NCBI GenBank assembly: GCA_964529445.1
Contig: CAZGWJ010000030.1
Span: 1 to 28,807, forward strand
DNA from: CAZGWJ01 sp964529445
Lineage (GTDB): Bacteria > Oederibacteriota > Muellerivitia > Muellerivitales > Muellerivitaceae
DNA length: 28,807 nucleotides
Direction: 5' to 3'
The notes beneath the pieces were generated by a model. It was not told the origin of the DNA and searched no databases. It saw only the letters and a program-made list of their open reading frames with translations. Below, piece after piece: positions 1 to 7,552 of the stretch. A program made the translations under genes and the position numbers. Position 1 is the stretch's first letter, and each line of letters begins with the position of its first letter.

Positions 1-1
1 C

Positions 2-349
2 ATCATCGGCGAGGAACTGGGTCTCTGGGGGACCCTGGCCGTCGTCTTCCTCTTCACGGTTTTCATCCTCAGGGGTTTCACGGTGGCCGCCCGCGTTTCG
101 GAGAAGACGGACGGTTTGTTCTACGGCCTCTTGGCTGCGGGCGTGACCGGTCTCGTGGGGTTCCAGGCGTTCGTCAACCTCGGTGTGGCGACGGGCCTGC
201 TTCCGACGAAGGGCATCCCCCTTCCTTTGGTTTCCTACGGTGGAAGTTCGCTTCTCTTCACGATGGTCGGGGTGGGGCTCCTGCTCAACATCTCGCGCCA
301 GGTGAAGATCGCCTCGCCCCTGGGGCTGGCACCCGACGGGAGGATATGA
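2..349 (+). CDS. ftsW: FtsW, lipid II-polymerising SEDS glycosyltransferase (C-terminal part)
   Basis: The reading frame is open from the window edge, so the N-terminal part is missing; about 115 residues remain. They begin IIGEELGLWG, run through a hydrophobic segment, and contain the family hallmark NLGVATGLLPTKGIPLPLVSYGG, seen here as GLLPTKGIPLPLVSYGGSS, followed by a last membrane helix (FTMVGVGLLLNISRQ). This is the FtsW/RodA/SpoVE signature. FtsW rather than RodA is chosen because murG follows one base after the stop and the rest of the dcw cluster continues. FtsW is a multi-pass inner-membrane septal peptidoglycan polymerase that works with a class B PBP. The C-terminal tail is short (SPLGLAPDGRI). 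The murG ribosome-binding site (GGAGG) lies inside the last codons, which suggests coupling. Confidence 0.95.
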   Translation: MIGEELGLWGTLAVVFLFTVFILRGFTVAARVSEKTDGLFYGLLAAGVTGLVGFQAFVNLGVATGLLPTKGIPLPLVSYGGSSLLFTMVGVGLLLNISRQVKIASPLGLAPDGRI

Positions 350-350
350 G

Positions 351-1451
351 ATGCGCGTCATGGTCTCGGGAGGCGGGACGGGCGGGCACGTGTTCCCCGG
401 CATCGCGGTGGCGAGGGAGATCCTGAAGGATCCAGATTCGGAGGTGCTGTTCGTGGGCAAGAAGGACGGACCCGAAGCACAGTGGCTGAAGGAGCAGGGG
501 ATCCCCTTCGCGGGGATCCGCAGCGCGGGCATGCCGCGTCGCCTCTCCCTCCGCTGGTTCACCTTTGGGATCGATGTCCTGCGAGGCTGGGTCCAATCCA
601 ACGCTCTGGTGGCTTCCTTCAAGCCACAGGTCCTGTTCTCGACCGGGGGTTACGTTTCGTTCCCGGCATGCCTGGCGGCCTTCCTTCGGGGCATTCCGGT
701 GTTCCTCCTGGAACCCAACGTGATGCCCGGACTGGCTGCCAAGGCGACCGCGCTTTTCGCCCGTCGCATCTTCATCGGTTTCGAGGAAACCCGTTCCCGT
801 TTTCCGGAGAAGCGCGTGCGGTACACCGGCATCCCCGTCCGGGAGGAGATCCTTGCGGCTGAACGGGGCCTGGCGCTTCGGGCGTTCGGGTTGTCCGGCG
901 AGGTTCCGACCGTGCTTGTCTTCGGGGGCAGCCAGGGGGCTACGCACCTCAACCAGGCCGCGGCGGATGCCTTGAGGTTCATCGGGGAGGGAACGCAGCC
1001 CCTCCAGGCCATCCTGATGACCGGTCGCAACGATTACCAGGCCATAGCCGACACGCTGGAGAAATGTCCGTTGAAGGTGGCCATGCGGCAGTTCATCAAC
1101 AACATCCATGAGGCCTATGCGGCCTCGGACCTCGTGGTTTCCCGCGCGGGAGCCATGACTTGCGCGGAACTGACGGCCCGGGGCATCCCTTCGATCCTGG
1201 TGCCCTATCCGCACGCCGGAGCGCACCAGGAGGCCAATGCCAGGGCCCTCGAACGGGCCGGTGCCGCCGTGACGATCCTCGAGCGAGACCTGGAAGGCGA
1301 GGCGTTGGCGGAGGCCCTCCTGTCCATCCTGCAGGACGCGAACCGCCTCGAGGCCATGCGGGAGTCGGCGAAGCGTGCTGGTCGGCCGGGAGCCGCCGCC
1401 GAGATCGTCTCCGTCATCCGGAATGAACTGGAAGGGAGGAAGGCCGCATGA
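351..1451 (+). CDS. murG: UDP-GlcNAc:undecaprenyl-PP-MurNAc-pentapeptide GlcNAc transferase (MurG)
   Basis: 366 residues, normal family length. MurG adds GlcNAc to lipid I to make lipid II at the cytoplasmic face of the inner membrane (GT28). The N-terminal glycine-rich loop VSGGGTGGHVFPGIAVA is at residues 5-21. The C-terminal half carries FGGSQGATHLNQ and the UDP-GlcNAc-binding stretch SRAGAMTCAELTARGIPSIL followed by PYPHAGAHQEANA. ATG start at 351, with GGAGG 8 bases upstream in the end of ftsW. The stop overlaps the murC start in ATGA, so the two are probably translationally coupled. Nothing unusual in the protein. Confidence 0.98.
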   Translation: MRVMVSGGGTGGHVFPGIAVAREILKDPDSEVLFVGKKDGPEAQWLKEQGIPFAGIRSAGMPRRLSLRWFTFGIDVLRGWVQSNALVASFKPQVLFSTGGYVSFPACLAAFLRGIPVFLLEPNVMPGLAAKATALFARRIFIGFEETRSRFPEKRVRYTGIPVREEILAAERGLALRAFGLSGEVPTVLVFGGSQGATHLNQAAADALRFIGEGTQPLQAILMTGRNDYQAIADTLEKCPLKVAMRQFINNIHEAYAASDLVVSRAGAMTCAELTARGIPSILVPYPHAGAHQEANARALERAGAAVTILERDLEGEALAEALLSILQDANRLEAMRESAKRAGRPGAAAEIVSVIRNELEGRKAA

Positions 1452-2842
1452 GGAAGCAACCCCGCCCCTTCGGCAACGTGAGCAGGATCCACCTCATCGG
1501 CATCGGGGGAGCCGGCATGAGCGGCATCGCGGCCGTCCTGCTGTCGATGAGGTACCAGATTTCGGGTTCGGACCTCAAGCAGAGCGATGTCACGGACCGC
1601 CTCGTCCGGCAGGGCGCGCGAATCCACTTCATCCACAAGGCCGCGAACGTGGCAGGCGCCGACGTGGTGGTGTACTCCGCAGCCGTGCCTTCCGACAATC
1701 CGGAGGTCGTCGAGGCCCGAAAACGCGGCATCCCGGTCATTCCGCGGACGGAGATGCTCTGGGAGCTGATGCGTCTCAAATTCGGGATCGCCGTCTCGGG
1801 AACGCATGGAAAAACCACTACGACATCCATGGCCGGTCTTGTGCTGGCCGAGGCGGGGCTCGACCCCACGCTTGTGGTGGGAGGGGAGGTGGGAACGACG
1901 CGGAGCAACGCCAAGGTGGGCAAGAGCGCCTACATGGTGGCCGAGGCCTGCGAGGCGTTCGGGGAGTTCCTGCTTCTCACGCCCATGATCAGCATCATCA
2001 CCAACATCGATGACGACCATCTCGATTATTACGGATCGGTGGAACGGGTTCGCGAGGCTTTCGTTCAATTCGCCAACAAGGTGCCCTTCTACGGATGCGT
2101 GATCCTCTGTTCGGACGATCCCCAGGTCCGTCTCATCGCGTCCCAGATCAAGCGGCGACGCGTAACCTACGGGCTCGGCAAGGACGCATGGCTGGGGGCG
2201 CGCGGGGTGCGCACCGACCGGATGGGCGTGTCCTGCTCGGTCACGGCGGGTGGCCGGCGCCTGGGCACCCTGCGCCTGGGGGTTCCGGGGCGCCACAACC
2301 TGCTGAATGCCTTGGCTGCCGTGGCGGTGGGCCTCGAACTCAACATTCCCTTTGCTACCATCACGAGGGCCCTGGCGCGCTTCCGCGGCGTGAAGCGGCG
2401 CTTCCAGGTGCTGGGCTCCTTCAAGGGCGCATCCGTGGTGGATGACTATGCACACCATCCGACCGCCGTCCAGGAAACCTTGAGGACCGCGAGGACCCTG
2501 GCGGGGCCTACCCGCAAGGTGCTGGCCGTCTTCCAACCCCACCTTTACTCGCGCACCCAGTTGTTGCGCGACAAGTTCGGCAAGGCGTTCGCGGAAGCCG
2601 ACGAGGTCATCGTGACCTCCATCTATCCGTCGCGCGAGAAACCCATCCCCGGCGTGACGGGTCGCACGCTTCTCGAGGCGCTCCGGGAGAACGGTCATAA
2701 GCACGCGCTCTACGTGGAGGACAAAGCCGCCCTCTTGGATTACCTGAAACAGCACCTGGATCCGCGTTACGTCCTGGTGGTGATGGGAGCCGGGGACATC
2801 TGGAAACTGGGGCATGATCTCGTCGAGAAGCACAGGGGATGA
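1448..2842 (+). CDS. murC: UDP-N-acetylmuramate--L-alanine ligase (MurC)
   Basis: 464 residues, usual for MurC. It is the ATP-dependent cytoplasmic ligase adding L-Ala to UDP-MurNAc. Seen: the N-terminal nucleotide-sugar domain with GIGGAGMSG (about 18-26), the Mur ligase P-loop SGTHGKTTTT (117-126), VAEACEAFGEFL then NIDDDHLDYYGS (187-197), the GRHNLLNALAA element (281-291), and DDYAHHPTA (332-340) in the C-terminal domain. The DDYAHHP motif and the GIGGAGMSG start distinguish MurC from MurD/E/F. Overlaps murG and murB by 4 bases at each end (ATGA). Confidence 0.98.
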   Translation: MRKQPRPFGNVSRIHLIGIGGAGMSGIAAVLLSMRYQISGSDLKQSDVTDRLVRQGARIHFIHKAANVAGADVVVYSAAVPSDNPEVVEARKRGIPVIPRTEMLWELMRLKFGIAVSGTHGKTTTTSMAGLVLAEAGLDPTLVVGGEVGTTRSNAKVGKSAYMVAEACEAFGEFLLLTPMISIITNIDDDHLDYYGSVERVREAFVQFANKVPFYGCVILCSDDPQVRLIASQIKRRRVTYGLGKDAWLGARGVRTDRMGVSCSVTAGGRRLGTLRLGVPGRHNLLNALAAVAVGLELNIPFATITRALARFRGVKRRFQVLGSFKGASVVDDYAHHPTAVQETLRTARTLAGPTRKVLAVFQPHLYSRTQLLRDKFGKAFAEADEVIVTSIYPSREKPIPGVTGRTLLEALRENGHKHALYVEDKAALLDYLKQHLDPRYVLVVMGAGDIWKLGHDLVEKHRG

Positions 2843-3798
2843 GCATGGATCTGGACGCCTTGAGGAACGTGATGAAGGGGCGAATCGAACCGGACCACGT
2901 CATGGCTCCGGAGACGACCTTCCGCCTGGGCGGAAGGTCGGCGGCACTGGTCGAACCCGAAGGCGAACGCGATGTCGTGGCCCTTCGCCGCTGGGCCCTT
3001 GCGGGCGGCGTCCGGCTCCTGTTCATGGGGGGCGGGTCCAACGTGCTGTTCGCTGATGCCGGGTTCCAGGGTGTCGTGGTGAGACCCGGCGAGGGATTGA
3101 GGGAGGTTCGCGTCGGGGAAGGCGTCGTGACGGCCGGAGCAGGGGCGCCCCTGGCAGCCGTGGTCCACAAGGCGGCAGAGGCGGGATTGGGAGGTCTCGA
3201 ATTTTGCGCCGGTGTTCCCGGCACCCTGGGGGGTGCCGTCATCGGCAACGCGGGTGGGAAACAGGGGTGGATTGGGGACCGGGTATCGGAAGTGACGGTC
3301 GTGGACCGGGAGGGGAACGTGAGGACGCTCCAAAGGGAGCAGATCCTTTGGGCGTATCGCATGTCTTCCCTGAAGGGGTCCGATTTGTTCCTGGCCCGTG
3401 TCGTACTCGCCCTTCCGGAATCGACACCGGACGAGGCGAGGCGGAAGGCTCGGGAGTATTGGGATGCCCGGAAGGTCCGGCAACCCCTTGGCAAACGCAA
3501 TGCGGGGTCGACTTTCAAGAACCCGCCGGGTGAATCGGCGGGCGCCTTGCTGGACCAGGCCGGGATGAAGGGTTTCGCGGCGGGGGGTGTCCGGGTGAGC
3601 GAGGTCCACGCCAACTTCATCAACAACGAGGGGGATGCGACTGCCCAGGACGTAGTGGCTGTCATGCGCGAGGGGCAGAGGCGGGTCATGGAATCCCGGG
3701 GGATCCGGCTGGAGCCCGAGATCCTCCCACTGGGAGATTGGAAGCATGAGGAGGCCGCCGACGTGTGGTGGAACCTGCCGGAAGGGTGGTTCCGGTGA
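2839..3798 (+). CDS. murB: UDP-N-acetylenolpyruvoylglucosamine reductase (MurB)
   Basis: 319 residues. NADPH- and FAD-dependent reduction of UDP-GlcNAc-enolpyruvate to UDP-MurNAc. The FAD-binding stretch MGGGSNVLFADAGFQGVVV is at 63-81, followed by GLEFCAGVPGTLGGAVIGNAG (119-139). The catalytic set is visible: R174 in YRMS, S224 in NAGSTFKNP (proton donor) and E294 in LEPEI, matching Arg159/Ser229/Glu325 of the E. coli enzyme. The YRxS motif and short spacing fit the type II (Gram-positive-like) MurB rather than the E. coli type I. Start ATG in an ATGA overlap with murC; an alternative start at 2845 is only two codons in. Confidence 0.97.
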   Translation: MSMDLDALRNVMKGRIEPDHVMAPETTFRLGGRSAALVEPEGERDVVALRRWALAGGVRLLFMGGGSNVLFADAGFQGVVVRPGEGLREVRVGEGVVTAGAGAPLAAVVHKAAEAGLGGLEFCAGVPGTLGGAVIGNAGGKQGWIGDRVSEVTVVDREGNVRTLQREQILWAYRMSSLKGSDLFLARVVLALPESTPDEARRKAREYWDARKVRQPLGKRNAGSTFKNPPGESAGALLDQAGMKGFAAGGVRVSEVHANFINNEGDATAQDVVAVMREGQRRVMESRGIRLEPEILPLGDWKHEEAADVWWNLPEGWFR

Positions 3799-3810
3799 AA
3801 GGCGAGGCAT

Positions 3811-3838
3811 CACCACAAGGACGTGAAGGTGCGAAGAG
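3811..3838 (+). repeat. Single arm of the CACGAAG-type repeat at the murB-ddl junction
   Basis: Twenty-eight bases beginning CACCACAAGGACGTGAAG and ending GTGCGAAGAG resemble the arms of the inverted repeat at 26292-26392 (CACCACGAAG...). No clear opposite arm was seen nearby. It lies between murB and the preferred ddl start and would be translated only if ddl started upstream at 3765 or 3795. Confidence 0.4.
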
Positions 3839-3860
3839 GAATGGACGGGGGGCGGAAGGA

Positions 3861-4832
3861 TTGAGGACGAAACAACTGAAGCGCGTGAGGATCGGCGTGC
3901 TGTTCGGCGGGTGGGGCGGCGAGCGCCCGATTTCCCTGTTGTCCGGGCGCAAGGTCGTCGAGGGGTTGCGCGCGTCGGGATGGAGGATCGTACCGATCGA
4001 GGTCACGTCCAAGGACCGGAATCCTGCCCGCTTGAAGCGCCGCCTGCGGGCGGCGCGGTTGGACGCGGTGTTCAACATCATCCACGGGACTTTCGGTGAG
4101 GACGGGCAGTTGCAGGCGATCCTGGACGGCCTGAGCATCCCCTACCCGGGTTCGGGGGCGTTGGCCTCCTCCCTGGCGATGCAGAAGGCGTTCTCCAAGC
4201 TCATCTTCGAGGAGCGGGGCATTCCGACGGCGCCCTGGCAGGCCCTGGACCGGGAGACGCCCTCCGCCCGTTGGGAGGCGGAGGTGAGGGTGTCCCTGCC
4301 CTGCGTGGTGAAGCCCGCCGATTCCGGTTCGGCGCTCGGTGTCACCATCGTCCGGAAGCGGCGTGAACTCCGGGCCGCCCTGAGAGCGGCTTTTCGGGAC
4401 AGCCGATGGGCGTTGGTGGAACGTTTCATACCCGGTCGGGAGATCACCGTGGGCGTTCTTGGGGATCGGGCGCTGCCCGTTACCGAGATCATCCCCAAGA
4501 ACGAGTTCTACGATCTGGACGCCAAGTACACGCCCGGCCGGTCGATCCATGTCACACCTGCGAGGCTGCCCGCCTCGGTGACACGGAGGGCCCGGCGGAT
4601 CGCCCTGGCGGCAGGCCAGGCATTGGGTTGCAGGGATTTCTTCCGCGTGGACCTGATCGTTCCGAGGAGCGGCCAGCCGCAAGTGTTGGAAGTGAACACG
4701 CTCCCCGGCATGACAGATACGTCCCTGTATCCAGAGGCCGCAAGAGCGGCGGGAATCCGTTTCCCGCAGTTGTTGAAGCGTCTGGTGGGGATGGCCTTGA
4801 GGCGCAAAGGAAGCCGGCCCGGAAGGAACTGA
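3861..4832 (+). CDS. ddl: D-alanine--D-alanine ligase (Ddl)
   Basis: ATP-grasp ligase making D-Ala-D-Ala for MurF. Seen: an N-terminal VRIGVLFGGWGGERPISLLSG (a variant of GGxSxExxVSLxSG), FNIIHGTFGEDGQLQAILDG, VVKPADSGSALGV (ATP-binding), EFYDLDAKYTPG (omega loop; the Tyr/Lys arrangement fits D-Ala rather than D-Lac specificity), FFRVDLI and EVNTLPGMTDTSLYP. The start is uncertain. TTG 3861 gives 323 residues with a typical Ddl N-terminus. GTG 3795 would make a GTGA overlap with murB behind GGAAGGGTGG, giving 345 residues. The extra 22 residues are non-conserved, basic, and partly encoded by a repeat arm, so 3861 is preferred. Next gene ftsQ begins one base after the stop. Confidence 0.93.
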   Translation: MRTKQLKRVRIGVLFGGWGGERPISLLSGRKVVEGLRASGWRIVPIEVTSKDRNPARLKRRLRAARLDAVFNIIHGTFGEDGQLQAILDGLSIPYPGSGALASSLAMQKAFSKLIFEERGIPTAPWQALDRETPSARWEAEVRVSLPCVVKPADSGSALGVTIVRKRRELRAALRAAFRDSRWALVERFIPGREITVGVLGDRALPVTEIIPKNEFYDLDAKYTPGRSIHVTPARLPASVTRRARRIALAAGQALGCRDFFRVDLIVPRSGQPQVLEVNTLPGMTDTSLYPEAARAAGIRFPQLLKRLVGMALRRKGSRPGRN

Positions 4833-4833
4833 C

Positions 4834-5865
4834 TTGTATTACCGCGGGAAAAACGTGCCGCTGACCGAGAAAGGGACAGTCCCTTTTCCGCGCACACGGA
4901 CGGCAACGCCGTCGTCGCCGCGAGCGACTTTTGAGCATCGCGTGGTCTGGTCCGCCCGGCAGGAAGAGGCGGCCGCGAAGGCGGAGGTTCCGGGACCTTC
5001 ATTTTACCGCCCGGGCAGGGGCATCGAGGGCCGTTTCCGCGCCGGAGGGTGCGCTTCGGCGGAGGCGGCCGCACCACGCAAGGCCCGTCCGGAAGGTACC
5101 GCTTCGTTCCGCACTACGCGGATCCGGAACCGGTGGTCTCCCGCTTTGAAGGCGGTGGTTTTTGTCGCCTTGGCGGGAACGATCGTCTGGGCCAAAGCCC
5201 GCGTGACCGAGGCGCTTCAGAACGCGGCCGGCCTGAAGCTGGCGTCGGTCAAGGTGACCGGGACCCGCTACCTGGATCCGACGGAGGTCCTGGCGGCGGC
5301 GGCATTGCCGATGGGCGAGAACATGTACAAGCTCGATCTCAAGGGCGCGGAGGCGCGGGTGCGGGATCTGGGGTGGGTCGATCGGGTGTACCTGGAAAGG
5401 CGTCTCCCGAGGTCCCTGGTTGTGGCAGTCCGGGAGCGCGTGCCGGTCGCCCTACTGGACAGTTTGCGTCTTTATGGTGTGGATCGGGGGGGGCGGGTCT
5501 TGCCGGTGTCACCCGCTCTGGCCGAGGAGGATCTTCCGCTGATCTCGGGATTGGATGTGCCGCCCGACGCCGTTGGGACGACCCGGATGGCCGACCGCCT
5601 GGAGCCGGGGCTGGAGTTCCTGGCCTTTCTGGAAAGGATGGACCCCGACATGGCTCACGACGTCTCGGAAGTGGATCTCGGGGAAAAGGGGACGCTGCGC
5701 GTGACCTTCCTGGACGGAGTGGAAGCGCGGTTCCGTCGCCAGGTGACCGAGACGGAATTGAAGAGGATGGCGGCGGTCTTGAGCGACCTGGGCGGCAAAG
5801 GGCGCCGGGTCGCCTCCATGGATTTCAGGTACTCGGATTCCGTGTTCGTCAAGGTCCGGGAATGA
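4834..5865 (+). CDS. ftsQ: Cell division protein FtsQ/DivIB
   Basis: 343 residues if started at TTG 4834, which has GGAAGGA 6 bases upstream in the end of ddl. Predicted layout: a long basic cytoplasmic N-terminus (1-103), one membrane helix (about 104-120, ALKAVVFVALAGTIVWA), a POTRA domain (about 133-203, LKLASVKVTGTRYLDPTEVL ... RSLVVAVRERVP) and an FtsQ/DivIB C-terminal beta domain (204-343). FtsQ bridges early and late divisome proteins in the periplasm. Position between ddl and ftsA is the classical one. The cytoplasmic tail is unusually long, and a GGGACAGTCCC palindrome (4870-4886) lies within it. A GTG at 4855 or 4942 could be the true start, but neither has a better ribosome-binding site. 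Confidence 0.92.
   Translation: MYYRGKNVPLTEKGTVPFPRTRTATPSSPRATFEHRVVWSARQEEAAAKAEVPGPSFYRPGRGIEGRFRAGGCASAEAAAPRKARPEGTASFRTTRIRNRWSPALKAVVFVALAGTIVWAKARVTEALQNAAGLKLASVKVTGTRYLDPTEVLAAAALPMGENMYKLDLKGAEARVRDLGWVDRVYLERRLPRSLVVAVRERVPVALLDSLRLYGVDRGGRVLPVSPALAEEDLPLISGLDVPPDAVGTTRMADRLEPGLEFLAFLERMDPDMAHDVSEVDLGEKGTLRVTFLDGVEARFRRQVTETELKRMAAVLSDLGGKGRRVASMDFRYSDSVFVKVRE
4870..4886. repeat. Perfect 8-bp inverted repeat inside the ftsQ 5' region
   Basis: AAAGGGAC-A-GTCCCTTT: two perfect 8-base arms around a single A. On the plus strand it is read in the ftsQ frame as KGTVPF. It falls in the non-conserved, basic N-terminal tail before the membrane helix, so it looks like an inserted element tolerated by the protein rather than a functional protein motif. 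Confidence 0.6.
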
Positions 5866-5963
5866 GGCAGGCGTTCCGGACGCGGGCCGGGCAATGGGGC
5901 GGGGATCCACCGGGTCCGGGATGGGTCTGGCATACGGCCGGGGAGGTTCGGGAGCATGACTGA
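5862..5963 (+). CDS. Possible 33-residue ORF between ftsQ and ftsA
   Basis: The ATG overlaps the ftsQ stop (ATGA) and the frame runs MRQAFRTRAGQWGGDPP to a TGA at 5961-5963, itself overlapping the ATG at 5956. The 4-base overlap is the only support. Composition (Gly, Pro, Arg, Trp) looks like translated GC-rich non-coding DNA, so this is most likely not a gene, though it could carry ribosomes forward to the next start. Confidence 0.15.
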   Translation: MRQAFRTRAGQWGGDPPGPGWVWHTAGEVREHD

Positions 5964-6156
5964 GCGAAGAGGAAAGGCCGCGGTCCCGAAAGGGTCGGGG
6001 GACTGGATGGATGAGATGCAGGGCGATTCGGAGACCCAGAGGATCCTGAAGTTGTGGAAGGGCCGGAGATTCCTGAAGCGCCTGCGCCAGTGGTGTGGGG
6101 ACGCGGATCGGGATGGGGCAAGAGAAGGGGGGAGGAAGTCATGGCCAAGGAAATAA
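5956..6156 (+). CDS. Possible small basic protein upstream of ftsA (unrecognised)
   Basis: 66 codons, ATG at 5956 with GGGGAGG at 5939-5945. Its stop lies 16 bases into ftsA, so its end covers the ftsA ribosome-binding site. The product is highly charged with a central amphipathic stretch (ILKLWKGRRFLKRLRQWCG, about 30-48). No family is recognised. It fills most of the 275-base gap between ftsQ and ftsA. It may be a real small protein, a leader ORF coupling ftsA translation, or chance; the first two cannot be told apart from sequence. Confidence 0.3.
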   Translation: MTERRGKAAVPKGSGDWMDEMQGDSETQRILKLWKGRRFLKRLRQWCGDADRDGAREGGRKSWPRK

Positions 6157-7397
6157 AGAACGACGTGGTGGTGGGACTGGACCTCGGTACTTCCAAGGTC
6201 TGCGCCATCATCGGAGAACAGGATGACGAGGGGCAGGTCCACGTCGTGGGCGTGGGGACGACTCCTTCCACGGGCCTGAACCGGGGCGCCGTGGTGAACA
6301 TCGAGCAGACGGTCGCGGCCATCCGGAAGGCCATCCAGGATGCGGAGCGCATGGCCGGTCTCGAGGTGCAATCCGTCTACGCGGGCATCGCGGGGAGCCA
6401 TATCCGAGGATTGAACAGCCGCGGGGTCATCGCGGTCTCGCGGCGCGACCGGGAGATCACCGAGGATGACCGCCAGCGGGTGATCGAGGGTGCCCACAAC
6501 ATCGCCATCCCGGCGGACCGCGAGATCATCCACGCGATACCCCAGGAATACATCGTGGACGAGCAGGACGGCATCAAGAACCCGGTGGGCATGTCGGGGG
6601 TCCGCCTGGAGGCCGAGGTCCACGTGGTGACGGGATCCGCGACCGGCATCCAGAACATCGTGCGCAGCGTGGAACGCGCCGGCTTGACGGTCTCCGACAT
6701 CATCCTCCAGCCTTTGGCGAGCGCCGAGGCCATCCTTTCGCAGGACGAGAAGGAACTGGGCGTCGTACTGGTCGATATCGGCGCCGGGACGGCCGACATC
6801 GCGGTCTTCATCAACGGCGCTCTCTGGCACACCGGGATCATTCCCCTCGGCGGGAAGCTGGTCACGTCCGACGTGGCGGTGGGGTTGCGGACACCCAACA
6901 CCGAGGCGGAGGCCATCAAACTGCAGCACGGATGCGCCCTCGCGAAGCTCGTGAGCGAGGAGGAGGAGATCACGGTACCCGGCGTAGGCGGTCGGCCGGA
7001 CAAGCGCCTGCCGCGCCGCGTGCTGGCCGAGATCATCGAGGCCCGCATGGAGGAGATCTACGAGTTGGTGGGGGTCGAACTCAAGAAGCACGGGTTCGAG
7101 GACCGGGTGCCGGCCGGCGCGGTCATCACGGGCGGCGCCGCCCTCATGGAGGGGGCCGCCGAATTGGCCGAGAAGGTCCTGCAGTTGCCCGTGCGCGTGG
7201 GATCCCCCAAGCGTGTGGGCGGGCTCACCGATGTGGTGGCCAACCCGGTGTACTCGACCGCTGTCGGACTTGTCCTGATGGGTTTCGAGGCGCAGGGCGG
7301 ACCCGGCAAGGGGGCCCGCAAAGGCGGCCTGCCGGGCGGCGGCATGATGGACGGCATCCTGAAAAGGATGAAGCAGTGGTTCGGGGAGTCGTTCTAG
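6141..7397 (+). CDS. ftsA: Cell division protein FtsA
   Basis: 418 residues. Actin-like ATPase that tethers FtsZ to the inner membrane and recruits later divisome proteins. Seen: phosphate-1 loop VVVGLDLGTSKVCAIIGEQ near the N-terminus, SHIRGLNSRG in the 1C subdomain region, VDIGAGTADIAVF (phosphate 2), the adenosine motif VITGGAALMEGAAELA, and the C-terminal amphipathic membrane-targeting helix (ILKRMKQWFGESF) at the very end. The ATG at 6141 follows GGGGGGAGGAAG at 6127-6138 and gives the expected N-terminus; an upstream in-frame start at 6054 would add 29 non-conserved residues. Confidence 0.97.
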   Translation: MAKEIKNDVVVGLDLGTSKVCAIIGEQDDEGQVHVVGVGTTPSTGLNRGAVVNIEQTVAAIRKAIQDAERMAGLEVQSVYAGIAGSHIRGLNSRGVIAVSRRDREITEDDRQRVIEGAHNIAIPADREIIHAIPQEYIVDEQDGIKNPVGMSGVRLEAEVHVVTGSATGIQNIVRSVERAGLTVSDIILQPLASAEAILSQDEKELGVVLVDIGAGTADIAVFINGALWHTGIIPLGGKLVTSDVAVGLRTPNTEAEAIKLQHGCALAKLVSEEEEITVPGVGGRPDKRLPRRVLAEIIEARMEEIYELVGVELKKHGFEDRVPAGAVITGGAALMEGAAELAEKVLQLPVRVGSPKRVGGLTDVVANPVYSTAVGLVLMGFEAQGGPGKGARKGGLPGGGMMDGILKRMKQWFGESF

Positions 7398-7412
7398 ACA
7401 CGAAAACGATGG

Positions 7413-7499
7413 ACCGCAGAGGCGCGGAGACGCAGAGGGAAGATCGGATTCGGTTGAAATCGAAAAAGGTCGTTCTCTGCAACTCCGTGTCTCTGCGGT
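7413..7499. repeat. Imperfect inverted repeat (CGCAGAG type) between ftsA and ftsZ
   Basis: The left arm 7413-7437 (ACCGCAGAGGCGCGGAG then ACGCAGAG) pairs with the right arm 7475-7499 (CTCTGCAACTCCGTGTC then TCTGCGGT): 21 of 25 positions complementary, with a 37-base loop. It occupies most of the 155-base ftsA-ftsZ gap. There is no T tract after it, so it is not an obvious terminator. In RNA it would form a hairpin that could affect the ftsA/ftsZ expression ratio. Confidence 0.75.
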
Positions 7500-7552
7500 G
7501 AGAGTGGGAGTTTGTGGCTGTAGGCCGTACAAAACGAGAGGGGGAAGTGAAA

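Noticed and set aside
3765..3860. Longer ddl starts at GTG 3765 or GTG 3795
   Set aside because: The added residues are non-conserved and overlap a repeat arm, whereas 3861 gives the family N-terminus. GTG 3795 remains possible because of its GTGA overlap with murB.
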